Shown one piece after another: positions 16,681-24,849 of a DNA stretch of 30,691 nt. The notes beneath the pieces were generated by a model. The model searched no databases. It worked only from the letters and a program-made list of their open reading frames with translations, and was not told the origin of the DNA. The translations under genes and the position numbers were made by a program. This stretch comes from Nevskiaceae bacterium. Lineage in GTDB: Bacteria > Pseudomonadota > Gammaproteobacteria > Steroidobacterales > Steroidobacteraceae. Position 1 is the first letter of the stretch, and each line of letters starts with the position of its first letter. The stretch covers positions 1 to 30,691 of the forward strand of contig JACKOV010000009.1 of NCBI GenBank assembly GCA_024234075.1. The letters run 5' to 3'.

Positions 16681-16714
16681 GTTGACTCCTTGGAACGACG
16701 ACACGAGACAAGAT

Positions 16715-17494
16715 TCACGACGACCGATCCAGCAGCGCAGCAAGCATCCGCTTCGACGCATAGTGCCGATAGCTCTCGAGCGCGAGCGCACACAGCTCGT
16801 CGCGATCGAAGCCGCCGGCCATGTCGACCGCGATCCAGCCACAGCTGCCGAGATACGGTGGAATCGAGAAGCGCGGATTCATGGTCATCAATCCCTGCCG
16901 GTCCACGCCGACCCAGAACGCCGCCTGCACCGGCACGTCCCGGTAGGCATAGCACTGCGCGAACACCTTCTTGCCGGCCCGCCACACCGGCTTGCCGAAC
17001 TGCAGGCCTTCCGAGGTATCGGGCCAGGCCAGACACAGCTCACGCAGCGCCTTGACGGCCCGCTGCGCCACCGGCGCGAACATCGGATCCACTTCCGCGA
17101 GCGTCGGCCTGCGGGCCGGTCGCGGCACTACCGGCGTGGCGAGCGGCGCCCCCGCCAGCTTGGTGGTGTGCTCGTAAGCGATCCGTACCAGCTCACAGAC
17201 CCGTTTCCATGCCAGCCCGGTATCGAGTCGCACGCCCAGCCACCCGCCCGGCCCGGCGTATTGCGGCACGAAGAAATGCCGCGGCAACTCGTCGACATAC
17301 TCCGACTGCATGGCCGGCGGCGTGTTGAGCCACAGCGCGATCCGGCCGTCGCCATGGTGATTCAGCGCGAGATTCGCGAACACCTTGCCCTTGCGTCGCC
17401 GGAAGGTCGGCATGCCGTGCGAGACGAATGCCTCCACGTCCGGCAGTGCCAGGCAGAGCCCGCGGATCGCATCCTCGATACCCAGGTTCCCCAT
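16715..17494 (-). CDS. Tandem MmcQ/YjbR (DUF419) domain protein
   Basis: The 259-residue product contains two MmcQ/YjbR-like domains. The first (about residues 1-115) has LALPDVEAFVSHGMPTFRRRKGKVFANL and GGWLGVRLDTGLAWKRVCELVRIAYEH. The second (about 145-259) has LCLAWPDTSEGLQFGKPVWRAGKKVFAQ and CGWIAVDMAGGFDRDELCALALESYRHYASKRML. Single-domain members are about 115-130 residues, so this is a duplication or fusion joined by a Pro/Arg-rich linker. The fold is DNA-binding-like (CyaY-like), but the family function is unsettled. The ATG shares one base with the rluE stop (TGATG) and has GGAGT 6 nt upstream, so the two genes are probably translationally coupled. Confidence 0.85.
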   Translation of the reverse strand: MGNLGIEDAIRGLCLALPDVEAFVSHGMPTFRRRKGKVFANLALNHHGDGRIALWLNTPPAMQSEYVDELPRHFFVPQYAGPGGWLGVRLDTGLAWKRVCELVRIAYEHTTKLAGAPLATPVVPRPARRPTLAEVDPMFAPVAQRAVKALRELCLAWPDTSEGLQFGKPVWRAGKKVFAQCYAYRDVPVQAAFWVGVDRQGLMTMNPRFSIPPYLGSCGWIAVDMAGGFDRDELCALALESYRHYASKRMLAALLDRSS

Positions 17495-18063
17495 CACTGT
17501 ACTCCCCGTCCCCAGGGCGCTGCAGGATCGATGCGGCGCCACGCGCCGGGCGCGAGCCCAAGTCCCGCGAGACTGACCTCGCCAATCGCCGCGCGCACCA
17601 GGCGCAGCGTCGGATAGCCGGCGCGCGCCGTCATCCGCCGCACCTGGCGGTTCTTGCCCTCGCGCAGCGTCAACTCCAGCCAGCTCGTCGGAATATTGGC
17701 GCGATAGCGGATCGGTGGATCGCGCGGCCATAGATTCGCCGGCTCGTCGATCAGTCGCGCACCGGCAGGACGGGTCGTGAAATCGCCGAGATCGACGCCG
17801 CACCGCAGCGTCGCCAGCGCCTCCTCGGTCGGCAGGCCCTCGACCTGCGCCCAGTAGACCTTGGCCAGATCATGGCGCGGATTGGCGATGCGTGCCTGCA
17901 GCGAGCCGACGTCGGTCAACAGCAGCAGCCCCTCGCTGTCGGTGTCGAGACGGCCGGCCGGATAGACGCGCGGCACCTCGATGTGATCGGCCAGCGTCGG
18001 CTTGCCCGGCTGCGGGCTGAACTTGCAGATCACGCCGTAGGGTTTGTTGAACGCGATCAGCAC
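17494..18063 (-). CDS. rluE: 23S rRNA pseudouridine synthase, RluE-like
   Basis: A 189-residue RsuA/RluB/E/F-family enzyme without an S4 domain, which is the RluE layout. It opens with the family motif LIAFNKPYGV, has TLADHI and the catalytic motif PAGRLDTDSEGLLLLT with Asp40, and closes with LTLREGKNRQVRRM and LVRAAIGEV. RluE converts U2457 of 23S rRNA to pseudouridine in E. coli. GTG 18063 is chosen because it places Leu-Ile-x-Phe-Asn-Lys-Pro at the N-terminus as in the family; a TTG at 18075 is an alternative. It starts 19 nt after the radical SAM stop and its TGA overlaps the next start. Confidence 0.92.
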   Translation of the reverse strand: MLIAFNKPYGVICKFSPQPGKPTLADHIEVPRVYPAGRLDTDSEGLLLLTDVGSLQARIANPRHDLAKVYWAQVEGLPTEEALATLRCGVDLGDFTTRPAGARLIDEPANLWPRDPPIRYRANIPTSWLELTLREGKNRQVRRMTARAGYPTLRLVRAAIGEVSLAGLGLAPGAWRRIDPAAPWGRGVQ

Positions 18064-18082
18064 GACAGCCCGCAAACCTCGC

Positions 18083-20023
18083 TCAGGACAGATAGCTCTC
18101 GATCAGATCGGGCGGCACGGTAGCGGCAGGCACTGCGATCGCCGCAGGTTCGAACCATTCGCGCACATCCATGTCCAGGCCGACTCCATGCATGTTGTTG
18201 TAGAGCGCCTTGCGCAGCCCAACGCCGAAGAAATCGTGATCGGTGCCGACCGGATCATCGAAGGCCAGATCGTTGTGCGCAAACTCGATCTGCGGCGGCG
18301 GCCGCAGTGTGATGCCATACCTGCCTGGATCGAGGCCGATCGGCGAATGCGCGGTCGCGGTGAAGCGATGCCAGTAGGCCGACTGGATGCATCCGGCCGC
18401 GAACAACTGGCGCACCCGCTCGAGAGCGTCGATGGTCTCCTGCGCCGTCTCTGTCGGAAAGCCGTACATCAGGTACGCATGAACCATGATCCCGGCGTCG
18501 GTGAAGGCCCGGGTGACCCGCGCGACCTGCTCGACCGTGACCCCCTTCTGCATCAGCTTCAGCAGGCGGTCCGACGCCACCTCGAGCCCGCCGCTGACGG
18601 CGACACAGCCCGCCTCGGCGAGCCGCCGGCAAAGTACCGGCGTGAACGTCTTCTCGAAACGGATATTGCCCCACCAGGTGATGCTCAGCCGCTCGGCGAT
18701 CAGACGTTTGGCCAGCGCGTTCATGGCCTCCGGCGGCGCGGCCTCATCGACGAGGTGGAAACCCGTTTCGCCGGTCTCGGCGATCAGCGCCCGGATTCGC
18801 TGCATCACGAGATCCGTGGCTGGCCGGTCGTAGCGGCCGATGTAATCGAGCGAAACGTCGCAGAACGAGCATTTCTTCCAGTAGCAGCCATGGGCGAGCA
18901 TCAGCTTGTTCCAGCGGCCATCCGACCAGAAGCGATGCATCGGATTCAGCATCTCGAGCAGCGACACGTAGTCGGCCAGCGGCAGGCCGTCGTAGGTCGG
19001 AACCCCCGCATCGCGTTGCGGGATGTCGTGCTGCGTCGGATCGGTTTCGAAGACGACCACGGCAGCACGGCGCTGGTAGGTACGCACCAGCGGCGCGGGG
19101 CGCCCGCTCAGGCGCGTCAGCAGATTCAGCAGCGGCCGCTCGCCGTCGTCGAGGGTCACGTAGTCGAAAAAATCGAAGACACGTGGCTCGCGCAACGAAC
19201 GCAGCTCGGTATTGACCCAGCCGCCGCCCAGCACCAGGGTCGTCTGCGGCGACAGCGCGCGTATCGCACCGGCCATCCGGAAAGCGCCATAGACGTTTCC
19301 GGGGAAAGGCGCCGTCACGGCGACCACATCGGGTCGTTGGGCCGCGATCAGCTCACGCGTGATCTCGTCGAGCGCCAGATCGACCAGCGTCGGTTCACCC
19401 GTCAGGGCCTCGAGCAGCGGCTCGAAGCTGGCTGCACTGGAAGCCAGCCGTTCGCCGTAGCGCGCCAGCTCGAAGCGCGGATCGACGCCGTCGCGCCAGA
19501 CGTCGGCCAGATCGTCGACATACAGGCTCGCGAGATATCGGGCCCGCTCGGTCGTGCCGAGCGCGCCGAACGCGGCATACAGCGGCGCATCGCCCACGCC
19601 CGCACTGCCCTCGTCGCCTTCTTCGCCAACTGACGAATCCAGTTGCTGGAAACGCGGCCCTTCCGGCAGATAGGCCCGCCCGACGATGCGAAACGCCAGA
19701 CTCGGATCCCGCCGCTGCAGGAAGCGGATCACCGGCTCGACCGTACCGACGTAGCGGTCGCGATGCGCCAGGAAATGTGCCACCGAGGGCGGGATAGCGT
19801 CGCGCTCGTCCGCTTCCCGTGCCCGCGCGTACAACAGCTCGCCCAGCTGCATGAGCTGCGACGCCGAGAACAGCCGCAGGAACAGCTTCAGCGACGCATC
19901 GGCCTGCGCCAGTTCGAGACCGAGTGCCGTGGCATGCTGCTGCAGGAAACCCAGCAGATGCGCCGTCGCGGGATACGGCGTGTTGAGCTGGATCATCGGC
20001 GGTGTTACGAGCAGACAACGCAC
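18083..20023 (-). CDS. B12-binding-domain-type radical SAM protein with CX4CX2C motif
   Basis: From GTG 20023 the protein has 646 residues. The N-terminus CLLVTPPMIQLNTPYPA and a second segment near residues 230-285 (RPDVVAVTAPFPGN, LVLGGGWVN) are typical of the Rossmann-like cobalamin-binding half of class B radical SAM proteins, here split by a long insertion. No DxHxxG motif is seen, so any cobalamin would bind base-off without the lower His. The radical SAM core has HGCYWKKCSFC, cysteines 380, 385 and 388, a CX4CX2C spacing rather than CX3CX2C; SGGLEVASDRLLKLMQKG and YLMYGFPTET follow, both usual core motifs. Possible roles are methylation or another rearrangement; the substrate is unknown. 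GTG 20023 is preferred over a TTG at 20056 because family members start just before the LLVTPP strand. Confidence 0.85.
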   Translation of the reverse strand: MRCLLVTPPMIQLNTPYPATAHLLGFLQQHATALGLELAQADASLKLFLRLFSASQLMQLGELLYARAREADERDAIPPSVAHFLAHRDRYVGTVEPVIRFLQRRDPSLAFRIVGRAYLPEGPRFQQLDSSVGEEGDEGSAGVGDAPLYAAFGALGTTERARYLASLYVDDLADVWRDGVDPRFELARYGERLASSAASFEPLLEALTGEPTLVDLALDEITRELIAAQRPDVVAVTAPFPGNVYGAFRMAGAIRALSPQTTLVLGGGWVNTELRSLREPRVFDFFDYVTLDDGERPLLNLLTRLSGRPAPLVRTYQRRAAVVVFETDPTQHDIPQRDAGVPTYDGLPLADYVSLLEMLNPMHRFWSDGRWNKLMLAHGCYWKKCSFCDVSLDYIGRYDRPATDLVMQRIRALIAETGETGFHLVDEAAPPEAMNALAKRLIAERLSITWWGNIRFEKTFTPVLCRRLAEAGCVAVSGGLEVASDRLLKLMQKGVTVEQVARVTRAFTDAGIMVHAYLMYGFPTETAQETIDALERVRQLFAAGCIQSAYWHRFTATAHSPIGLDPGRYGITLRPPPQIEFAHNDLAFDDPVGTDHDFFGVGLRKALYNNMHGVGLDMDVREWFEPAAIAVPAATVPPDLIESYLS

Positions 20024-20087
20024 AGTCCGCCTAGGGTAGCGCAGGGATCGCCGCAAGGCATGTCCGTTCGGGCTGCGACCGACGTCA

Positions 20088-21359
20088 TCAGTCTTCCGCC
20101 GCGATGAGGCTGTGGTGCTTGGTGTCCCGCATCAGCGCCGCGACGACGAAGCCGGCCGCCATCACCGCCGTGATCAGCCAGAAGTAGCCCGCTTCATAGC
20201 CGGCCTTCTTGAAGCCGAGCGCAGCGGTTTCGGCATTGCCGCCGAACAATGCCTGGGAGATCGCATACGGCAAAGCAACCCCAAGCGCACGGACGCGGGT
20301 TGGAAACAGCTCGGCTTTGAGGATGCCGCTCAAGGCGCTGTAACCCGTCAGCGCCACGACCGGCAGCAGGCAGAGCAGGAAGGCCTGCATCGGATCCGTG
20401 GTCGTCGCCAGGGCCGACAGCACCGGCACGGCGAACAGCGCACCGGCACCGTAGGAGAACATCATCACTGGCTTGCGGCCGACTCGATCCGACAGCCAGC
20501 CCATCGGCGGCATCAGCAGCATCATGGTCACCAGCACCGCCGTGACGATCTGCGACGCGACGCCCTTGTCGAAGCCGCTGGTATTCACCAGGAACTTCTG
20601 CATGTAGACGGTATAGGTGTAGAAGCCCATGCCGCCGCCGGCACTGAGCACCAGCACGATGCCGGTTTCCTTCGGGTAGCGGGTCAACAGGCTCCAGCCG
20701 GTACTCTCGTCGGCGGCGCCGTCGGACTCGCGCTTGTGCGAGCTCGTCTCGTCGATACCGCGACGTATCCAGAACACGACCAGTGCGAGAGCGGCGCCAA
20801 TCGCGAACGGAATCCGCCAGCCCCAGGCATAGAGCTGCGCTTCGCTGAGCGTGGCCTGCAGCAGGATCAGCAGCAGCAATGCGGTCAGTTGCCCGGCGAT
20901 CAGCGTCGAGTAATAGACACCAGACCACAGACCGCGGGTGCGCGTGCTGGCCATTTCGCTGAGATAGGTGGCGGAGGCGCCATATTCGCCACCCATCGAC
21001 AGGCCCTGGATGACTCGCGCACAGACCAGCAGCGCGGTCGATGCGACCCCGAGGCCGGCAGGCAGCACGGCGATCAGCAACGAGCCGCTGCACATCATGC
21101 CGACCGACACGGTGAGCGCCGCCCGCCGACCGGCCCGATCAGCATAACGCCCCATCAACCAGGCACCGATCGGCCGCGCCAGGAAGCCGCCGCCGAACAC
21201 CATGGCCGAGTTCAGCAACTGGGTGGTCTGATCGTCGTCCGGGAAAAACGCCCGTGAGAAATACAGTGCGAAGGCGGCGTAGACGAACCAGTCGAACCAT
21301 TCGACGAAGTTGCCTGCGGAACCGCCGAGGATGTTCCGCAGGCGCTGTGAATCTCGCAT
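20088..21359 (-). CDS. MFS transporter of the metabolite:H+ symporter group, KgtP-like
   Basis: A 423-residue, 12-helix MFS protein. It resembles KgtP: GSAGNFVEWFDWFVYA at the first helix, the MGRYADRAGRRAAL loop 2-3 motif, RVIQGLSMGGEYGASATYLSE at helix 4-5 and WGWRIPFAIGA before the central loop. Such proteins take up dicarboxylates or other organic acids with protons; alpha-ketoglutarate is the best guess but is not proven by sequence. ATG 21359 is preferred over upstream starts, since the 32 extra residues are Arg-rich and outside the family. The gene is divergent from yjdM with 133 bp between. Confidence 0.88.
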   Translation of the reverse strand: MRDSQRLRNILGGSAGNFVEWFDWFVYAAFALYFSRAFFPDDDQTTQLLNSAMVFGGGFLARPIGAWLMGRYADRAGRRAALTVSVGMMCSGSLLIAVLPAGLGVASTALLVCARVIQGLSMGGEYGASATYLSEMASTRTRGLWSGVYYSTLIAGQLTALLLLILLQATLSEAQLYAWGWRIPFAIGAALALVVFWIRRGIDETSSHKRESDGAADESTGWSLLTRYPKETGIVLVLSAGGGMGFYTYTVYMQKFLVNTSGFDKGVASQIVTAVLVTMMLLMPPMGWLSDRVGRKPVMMFSYGAGALFAVPVLSALATTTDPMQAFLLCLLPVVALTGYSALSGILKAELFPTRVRALGVALPYAISQALFGGNAETAALGFKKAGYEAGYFWLITAVMAAGFVVAALMRDTKHHSLIAAED

Positions 21360-21471
21360 CGGCTTGACGGTCCCGGATCGGAGACCGCGATTGTAGACCG
21401 CCCGGCGCATCGTCGCGCACGGTACCGGCGAGCGACGGCGGATCCGGAAGCTCAACGAATCGGGCGGAATT

Positions 21472-21480
21472 TGCTACGCT
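21472..21480 (+). promoter_or_regulatory. Extended -10-like element before yjdM
   Basis: TGCTACGCT carries the TGn extension with a hexamer TACGCT at 21475-21480 (three to four matches). It lies 12 nt before the ATG at 21493, giving a very short leader. Weak evidence only. Confidence 0.3.
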
Positions 21481-21492
21481 ACACCGCAATCC

Positions 21493-21843
21493 ATGAGCTC
21501 CCCACCGCCCTGCCCCAAGTGCCGATCGGAAATGAGTTACGAGGACGGTCTCGTCTTCGTCTGCGCCGAATGCGCGCACGAGTGGCCGAAGGAAGCCGCC
21601 ACCGCCGACCCCGCCGCGGAGACTGAAGGCCGCAGCTTCCGCGACAGCAACGGCAACCCGCTGGCCGACGGCGATACCGTCATCGTCATCAAGGACCTGA
21701 AGGTCAAAGGCGCCACCTCGACGCTGAAGGCCGGCACCAAGGTCAAGGGCATCCGCCTGGTCGAGGGCGATCACGACATCGACTGCCGCATCGACGGCTT
21801 CGGCGCCATGAAGCTGAAGTCGGAATTCGTCAGGAAGGCCTAG
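21493..21843 (+). CDS. yjdM: YjdM/PhnA family zinc-ribbon protein
   Basis: A 116-residue protein, the length of YjdM (formerly PhnA). The N-terminus is a zinc ribbon CPKCRSEMSYEDGLVFVCAECAHEW (Cys-x2-Cys ... Cys-x2-Cys). The C-terminal SH3-like part has RDSNGNPLADGDTVIVIKDLKVKG and KLKSEFVRK, the family signature. Despite the old name, no phosphonate genes are nearby and the real function of YjdM is not known. It is followed by the PH-domain gene after 61 bp. Confidence 0.93.
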   Translation: MSSPPPCPKCRSEMSYEDGLVFVCAECAHEWPKEAATADPAAETEGRSFRDSNGNPLADGDTVIVIKDLKVKGATSTLKAGTKVKGIRLVEGDHDIDCRIDGFGAMKLKSEFVRKA

Positions 21844-21904
21844 GACCCGGCGACCGGCACCGCGAATTCACACCGGCGCACACCCGCAACCATCCGTATC
21901 GCTC

Positions 21905-22336
21905 ATGGTGTTCCGTTCCCGAATCGACACCTGGCTCGGCCTCTTGCTGCTCGGCTCGGGTGCGGTGACCGCCGGCATCAGCGTGCGTCTGCTGCTCTCC
22001 CCGGTCGGCGGCCTGCGCTGGCTGGGCCTGCCGTTGCTGCTGCTGGGTACCGGGCTGCCGCTGTGGATCCTTGCGACCACACGCTACGCGATTGGCCGCG
22101 AACGGCTGCTGGTGCTCAGCGGGCCGTTTCGCTGGGTTGTGCCGTTCGCCGACATCCGCACGATCCGGCGCACGCACTCGCCCTGGTCGGCGCCGGCCCT
22201 GTCGCTGGATCGACTGCGCATCGAGTACGGTGCCGGCCGTGTCTGCCTGGTCTCGCCGCAGGACCGTGCCGGTTTTCTGCGGGCCTTGCAGGCCAATGGC
22301 GTGGCCGCGGCCGTAGTCGACCCGGCGGCCCGCTGA
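21905..22336 (+). CDS. PH-domain membrane protein (bPH_4/DUF1200-like)
   Basis: A 143-residue protein with two hydrophobic segments (about residues 9-31 and 36-57) followed by a bacterial PH-like domain: TTRYAIGRERLLVLSG, VPFADIRTIRRT, the characteristic ALSLDRLRIEY and LVSPQDRAGFLRAL. This is the bPH_4 pattern. Function is unknown. The ATG is at 21905; no strong Shine-Dalgarno is visible. It ends 88 bp before ubiU and could read through into it, but ubiU has its own candidate promoter. Confidence 0.75.
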   Translation: MVFRSRIDTWLGLLLLGSGAVTAGISVRLLLSPVGGLRWLGLPLLLLGTGLPLWILATTRYAIGRERLLVLSGPFRWVVPFADIRTIRRTHSPWSAPALSLDRLRIEYGAGRVCLVSPQDRAGFLRALQANGVAAAVVDPAAR

Positions 22337-22376
22337 GCCCGCAGCGACCGGATCGCCGGCGGATTCCGCGCGGCGA

Positions 22377-22390
22377 TTGATCGGCATCAA
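22377..22390. promoter_or_regulatory. Perfect FNR/ANR box upstream of ubiU
   Basis: TTGATCGGCATCAA matches the FNR consensus TTGAT-N4-ATCAA at all ten fixed positions. Its centre (22383.5) is at exactly -41.5 if transcription starts at 22425. This is the class II activator position. Confidence 0.8.
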
Positions 22391-22412
22391 CACGGCTACG
22401 CGCCGCGGCGCG

Positions 22413-22418
22413 TACCGT
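22413..22418 (+). promoter_or_regulatory. -10-like TACCGT of the FNR-dependent ubiU promoter
   Basis: TACCGT lies 22 bp after the FNR box and 6 nt before the ubiU GTG. It matches three of six consensus positions; a weak -10 is usual for activator-dependent promoters. No -35 is expected. Confidence 0.45.
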
Positions 22419-22424
22419 TGACCG

Positions 22425-23456
22425 GTGACCCGAGAACCGCCCGCTCCCACCCCGCCACCATTCGAGCTCGTCTGCCCCGCCGGATCGCTGCCGGCACTGC
22501 GCGCCGCCGTCGAACACGGTGCCGACGCGGTGTACATCGGCTTTCGCGGCGCCACCAATGCGCGCAACTTCCCGGGCCTGAACTTCTCCTGGGAAGAAGC
22601 CGCGACCGGCCTCGCCCATGCGCATGCCCAGGGTGTACGGGTGTTCGCTGCGCTGAACGTCTACCCGGGACCGGACAACTGGGCACTGGCCTGCGAGACC
22701 GTCGATCGCGCCGCCGCGCTCGGTGTCGACGCGCTGATCCTCGCCGACCCCGGCCTGATGGCGCATGCCGCGCAGCACCATCCAGAGCTGCGACTGCATC
22801 TGAGCGTGCAGGGCTCGGCCACCAACTGGCGCGCGATCGAATTCTACCGACGCGAGTTCGGCATCCGCCGTGCCGTGCTGCCGCGCGTGCTCTCCTGCAC
22901 CCAGGTCGAGCGTCTGGTCGCACGGACCGCGGTCGAGATCGAAGTGTTCGGCTTCGGCAGCCTGTGCGTGATGGTCGAGGGCCGCTGCGCACTGTCTTCG
23001 CACGTGACCGGCCACTCGCCCAACGTGCAGGGCGTCTGTTCGCCGGCCCAAGCCGTACGCTGGGAAGAAACGCCCGCGGGCCGTCAATCGCGGCTCAATG
23101 GCGTGCTGATCGACCGCTACGCACCGGGCGAGGCCGCCGGCTATCCGACGCTCTGCAAGGGGCGCTTCGAAGTCGGCTCTGCGGTATTCCACGCGCTCGA
23201 GGAGCCGACCAGTCTCAACGCACTGGACGTGTTGCCACGATTGATCGCCGCCGGCGTGCGCGCACTCAAGGTCGAAGGCCGTCAACGCTCGCCGGCCTAT
23301 GTCGCGCAGGTCACGCAACTGCTGCGCCGCGCGCTCGACGACTGCCTTGCCGACGGTCCGGCCTGGCGCCCGCCGCAGGATCTGACCACCGCGCTGGACG
23401 GGCTCGCCGAAGGCCGCACCCATACCCTCGGCGCCTACCACCGGCCCTGGCAATGA
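22425..23456 (+). CDS. ubiU: UbiU, U32 family protein of O2-independent ubiquinone synthesis
   Basis: A 343-residue U32-family protein. It begins with an 11-residue Pro-rich extension and then FELVCPAGSLPALRAAVEHGADAVYIGF, the UbiU (YhbU) N-terminus. The four iron-sulfur cysteines are at 181, 188, 205 and 244, with spacing 7, 17 and 39, the same as the E. coli set (169, 176, 193, 232). UbiU and UbiV form a 4Fe-4S complex needed for oxygen-independent hydroxylation of the ubiquinone ring, with prephenate as oxygen source in E. coli. GTG 22425 is the only usable start; a stop lies two codons upstream. Seven bp separate it from ubiV, so the pair is an operon. Confidence 0.95.
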   Translation: MTREPPAPTPPPFELVCPAGSLPALRAAVEHGADAVYIGFRGATNARNFPGLNFSWEEAATGLAHAHAQGVRVFAALNVYPGPDNWALACETVDRAAALGVDALILADPGLMAHAAQHHPELRLHLSVQGSATNWRAIEFYRREFGIRRAVLPRVLSCTQVERLVARTAVEIEVFGFGSLCVMVEGRCALSSHVTGHSPNVQGVCSPAQAVRWEETPAGRQSRLNGVLIDRYAPGEAAGYPTLCKGRFEVGSAVFHALEEPTSLNALDVLPRLIAAGVRALKVEGRQRSPAYVAQVTQLLRRALDDCLADGPAWRPPQDLTTALDGLAEGRTHTLGAYHRPWQ

Positions 23457-23463
23457 CGCGGCG

Positions 23464-24363
23464 ATGAAGCTCTCGGTCGGACCGATCCTCTATCTCTGGG
23501 AGCGCGCGGCAGCGCTCGATTTCTATGCATCGCTGTGCACCGCGCCGGTCGACATCGTCTATGTCGGCGAGGTCGTCTGCAGCAAGCGCCGCATGCTGAC
23601 GCGCGAGGACTGGACAGCGGTCGCACAACGACTGGCGGCGGCAGGCAAGGAGGTCGTGACCACGACGCTGGCACTGCTGGAGGCCGAATCCGAGCTGGCG
23701 ACGCTCGGCCGGCAGATCAATGCGGCCAGCGGACCGTTCGAGGCTAACGACTATGCGGCCGTCGAGAGCGCGAACGGCCGCGAGTTCGTCGCCGGTCCGC
23801 ACCTGAACGTCTACAACGCGGCGACGCTCGCCCTGCTGGCACGGCTCGGCGCGCGGCGCTGGGTCGCACCGGTCGAGCTGCCGCTCGCGACCCTCGCCAC
23901 GCTCGCCGTGACCCGGCCCGCGGGTCTCGAGATCGAGGTATTCGCCTATGGCCGACTGCCGCTGGCGTTCTCGGCGCGCTGCTTCACGGCACGCGCCGCC
24001 AACCGGCCGAAGGACGACTGCGGATTCGTCTGCGGCGCGCATCCCGACGGCCTCACGCTGCACTCGCGCGAACGGCAGCCGTTCCTGGCGCTGAACGGCA
24101 TCCAGACACAGTCCGCCGCCGTACAGAACCTGCTGCCGCATCTGCCGCGGCTGCGCACAGCCGGCGTCGACGTGCTGCGGCTGTCGCCACAATCCCGCGA
24201 TTTCCTCGACGTGGTGCGCGCCTTCGACGATGCGCGCCAGGCTAGGAACGGACCTGGACTGCCGGATACCTTCCTGTCGGGTGGCTACTGCGACGGCTAT
24301 CTCGACGGACGGGCCGGAATGGAGCGGGCAGCGTCCGCAGCCGCTGCCACAGCGCCACCGTGA
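23464..24363 (+). CDS. ubiV: UbiV, U32 family partner of UbiU
   Basis: A 299-residue U32 protein with the UbiV opening KLSVGPILYLW and cysteines at 39, 173, 186 and 190. The last three have the E. coli spacing (13 and 4), and the first is at the same position as in E. coli. The conserved C-terminal segment GGYCDGYLDGRAGME is intact and is followed by an Ala-rich tail. It acts with UbiU in anaerobic ubiquinone hydroxylation. The last 122 bp overlap the 3' end of ubiT on the other strand. Confidence 0.95.
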   Translation: MKLSVGPILYLWERAAALDFYASLCTAPVDIVYVGEVVCSKRRMLTREDWTAVAQRLAAAGKEVVTTTLALLEAESELATLGRQINAASGPFEANDYAAVESANGREFVAGPHLNVYNAATLALLARLGARRWVAPVELPLATLATLAVTRPAGLEIEVFAYGRLPLAFSARCFTARAANRPKDDCGFVCGAHPDGLTLHSRERQPFLALNGIQTQSAAVQNLLPHLPRLRTAGVDVLRLSPQSRDFLDVVRAFDDARQARNGPGLPDTFLSGGYCDGYLDGRAGMERAASAAAATAPP

Positions 24364-24820
24364 ACGGCGCGAGCTTCGCCGGCAGCACCGCCTGCAGATG
24401 TGCGGCGACGTCGTACTCCCAGCCATCGATCAGGTTCTTCAGATGCAGGCCCGTCTCGGTCTCGCCCTCCACCGCCAGACGTCGCTGGAAAAACAGCGCG
24501 TCGGGATCGGCGCGCCGCAGCGCCAGCGCGGTGAAATCCTCGAGGCTGCCGTGAAACGTCACGTCCGGCGGCAAGGTCGAGCGACGCAGGCCGCCCTGCG
24601 CCGTGATCTCGAAGCTCAGCACCCGCGACAGCTCGTCGACCCGCAGGCCGAAGCGCTTGCCGGCGAGTTCCGGCAGCCGCACTTCGATCGACTGCCCGCG
24701 CAGCAGCCGGTTGACGATCGACGCAAGGGCGTGTTCGTGCAACCACGGCGGCGCGACCCACAGCAACGGGCGCAGCAGTTCGGCAGGCTCGGGCAACGGC
24801 AACGGTCTCGGCAGGCGCAT
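24242..24820 (-). CDS. ubiT: UbiT, SCP2-domain ubiquinone accessory factor
   Basis: A 192-residue SCP2-domain protein (YhbT/UbiT). The core reads LPELAGKRFGLRVDELSRVLSFEI, PDVTFHGSLEDFTALALRRADPDALFFQRRLAVEGETETGLHLKNLIDGWE, the usual lipid-binding fold with a Phe-Phe-x-Arg-Arg-Leu-x-x-x-Gly-x-x-x-x-Gly motif. UbiT is thought to hold hydrophobic ubiquinone intermediates for the O2-independent pathway. The start at 24820 has GGAG 6 nt upstream; an ATG at 24850 lies before the predicted transcript start. The last 40 or so codons are antisense to the end of ubiV and are Arg-rich, likely outside the folded domain. Confidence 0.9.
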   Translation of the reverse strand: MRLPRPLPLPEPAELLRPLLWVAPPWLHEHALASIVNRLLRGQSIEVRLPELAGKRFGLRVDELSRVLSFEITAQGGLRRSTLPPDVTFHGSLEDFTALALRRADPDALFFQRRLAVEGETETGLHLKNLIDGWEYDVAAHLQAVLPAKLAPFTVALWQRLRTLPAPFRPVRRDSRRSSHPTGRYPAVQVRS

Positions 24821-24849
24821 CGACATCTCCGGCGGCGGACAATCCTGCA

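Noticed and set aside
21493..21843. Phosphonate metabolism role for YjdM
   Set aside because: The old phnA name is misleading; no other phosphonate gene is nearby.
22116..23453. A 445-codon frame antisense to ubiU
   Set aside because: ubiU has complete family motifs and cysteine spacing; the antisense frame is His/Arg/Gly-rich without domains.
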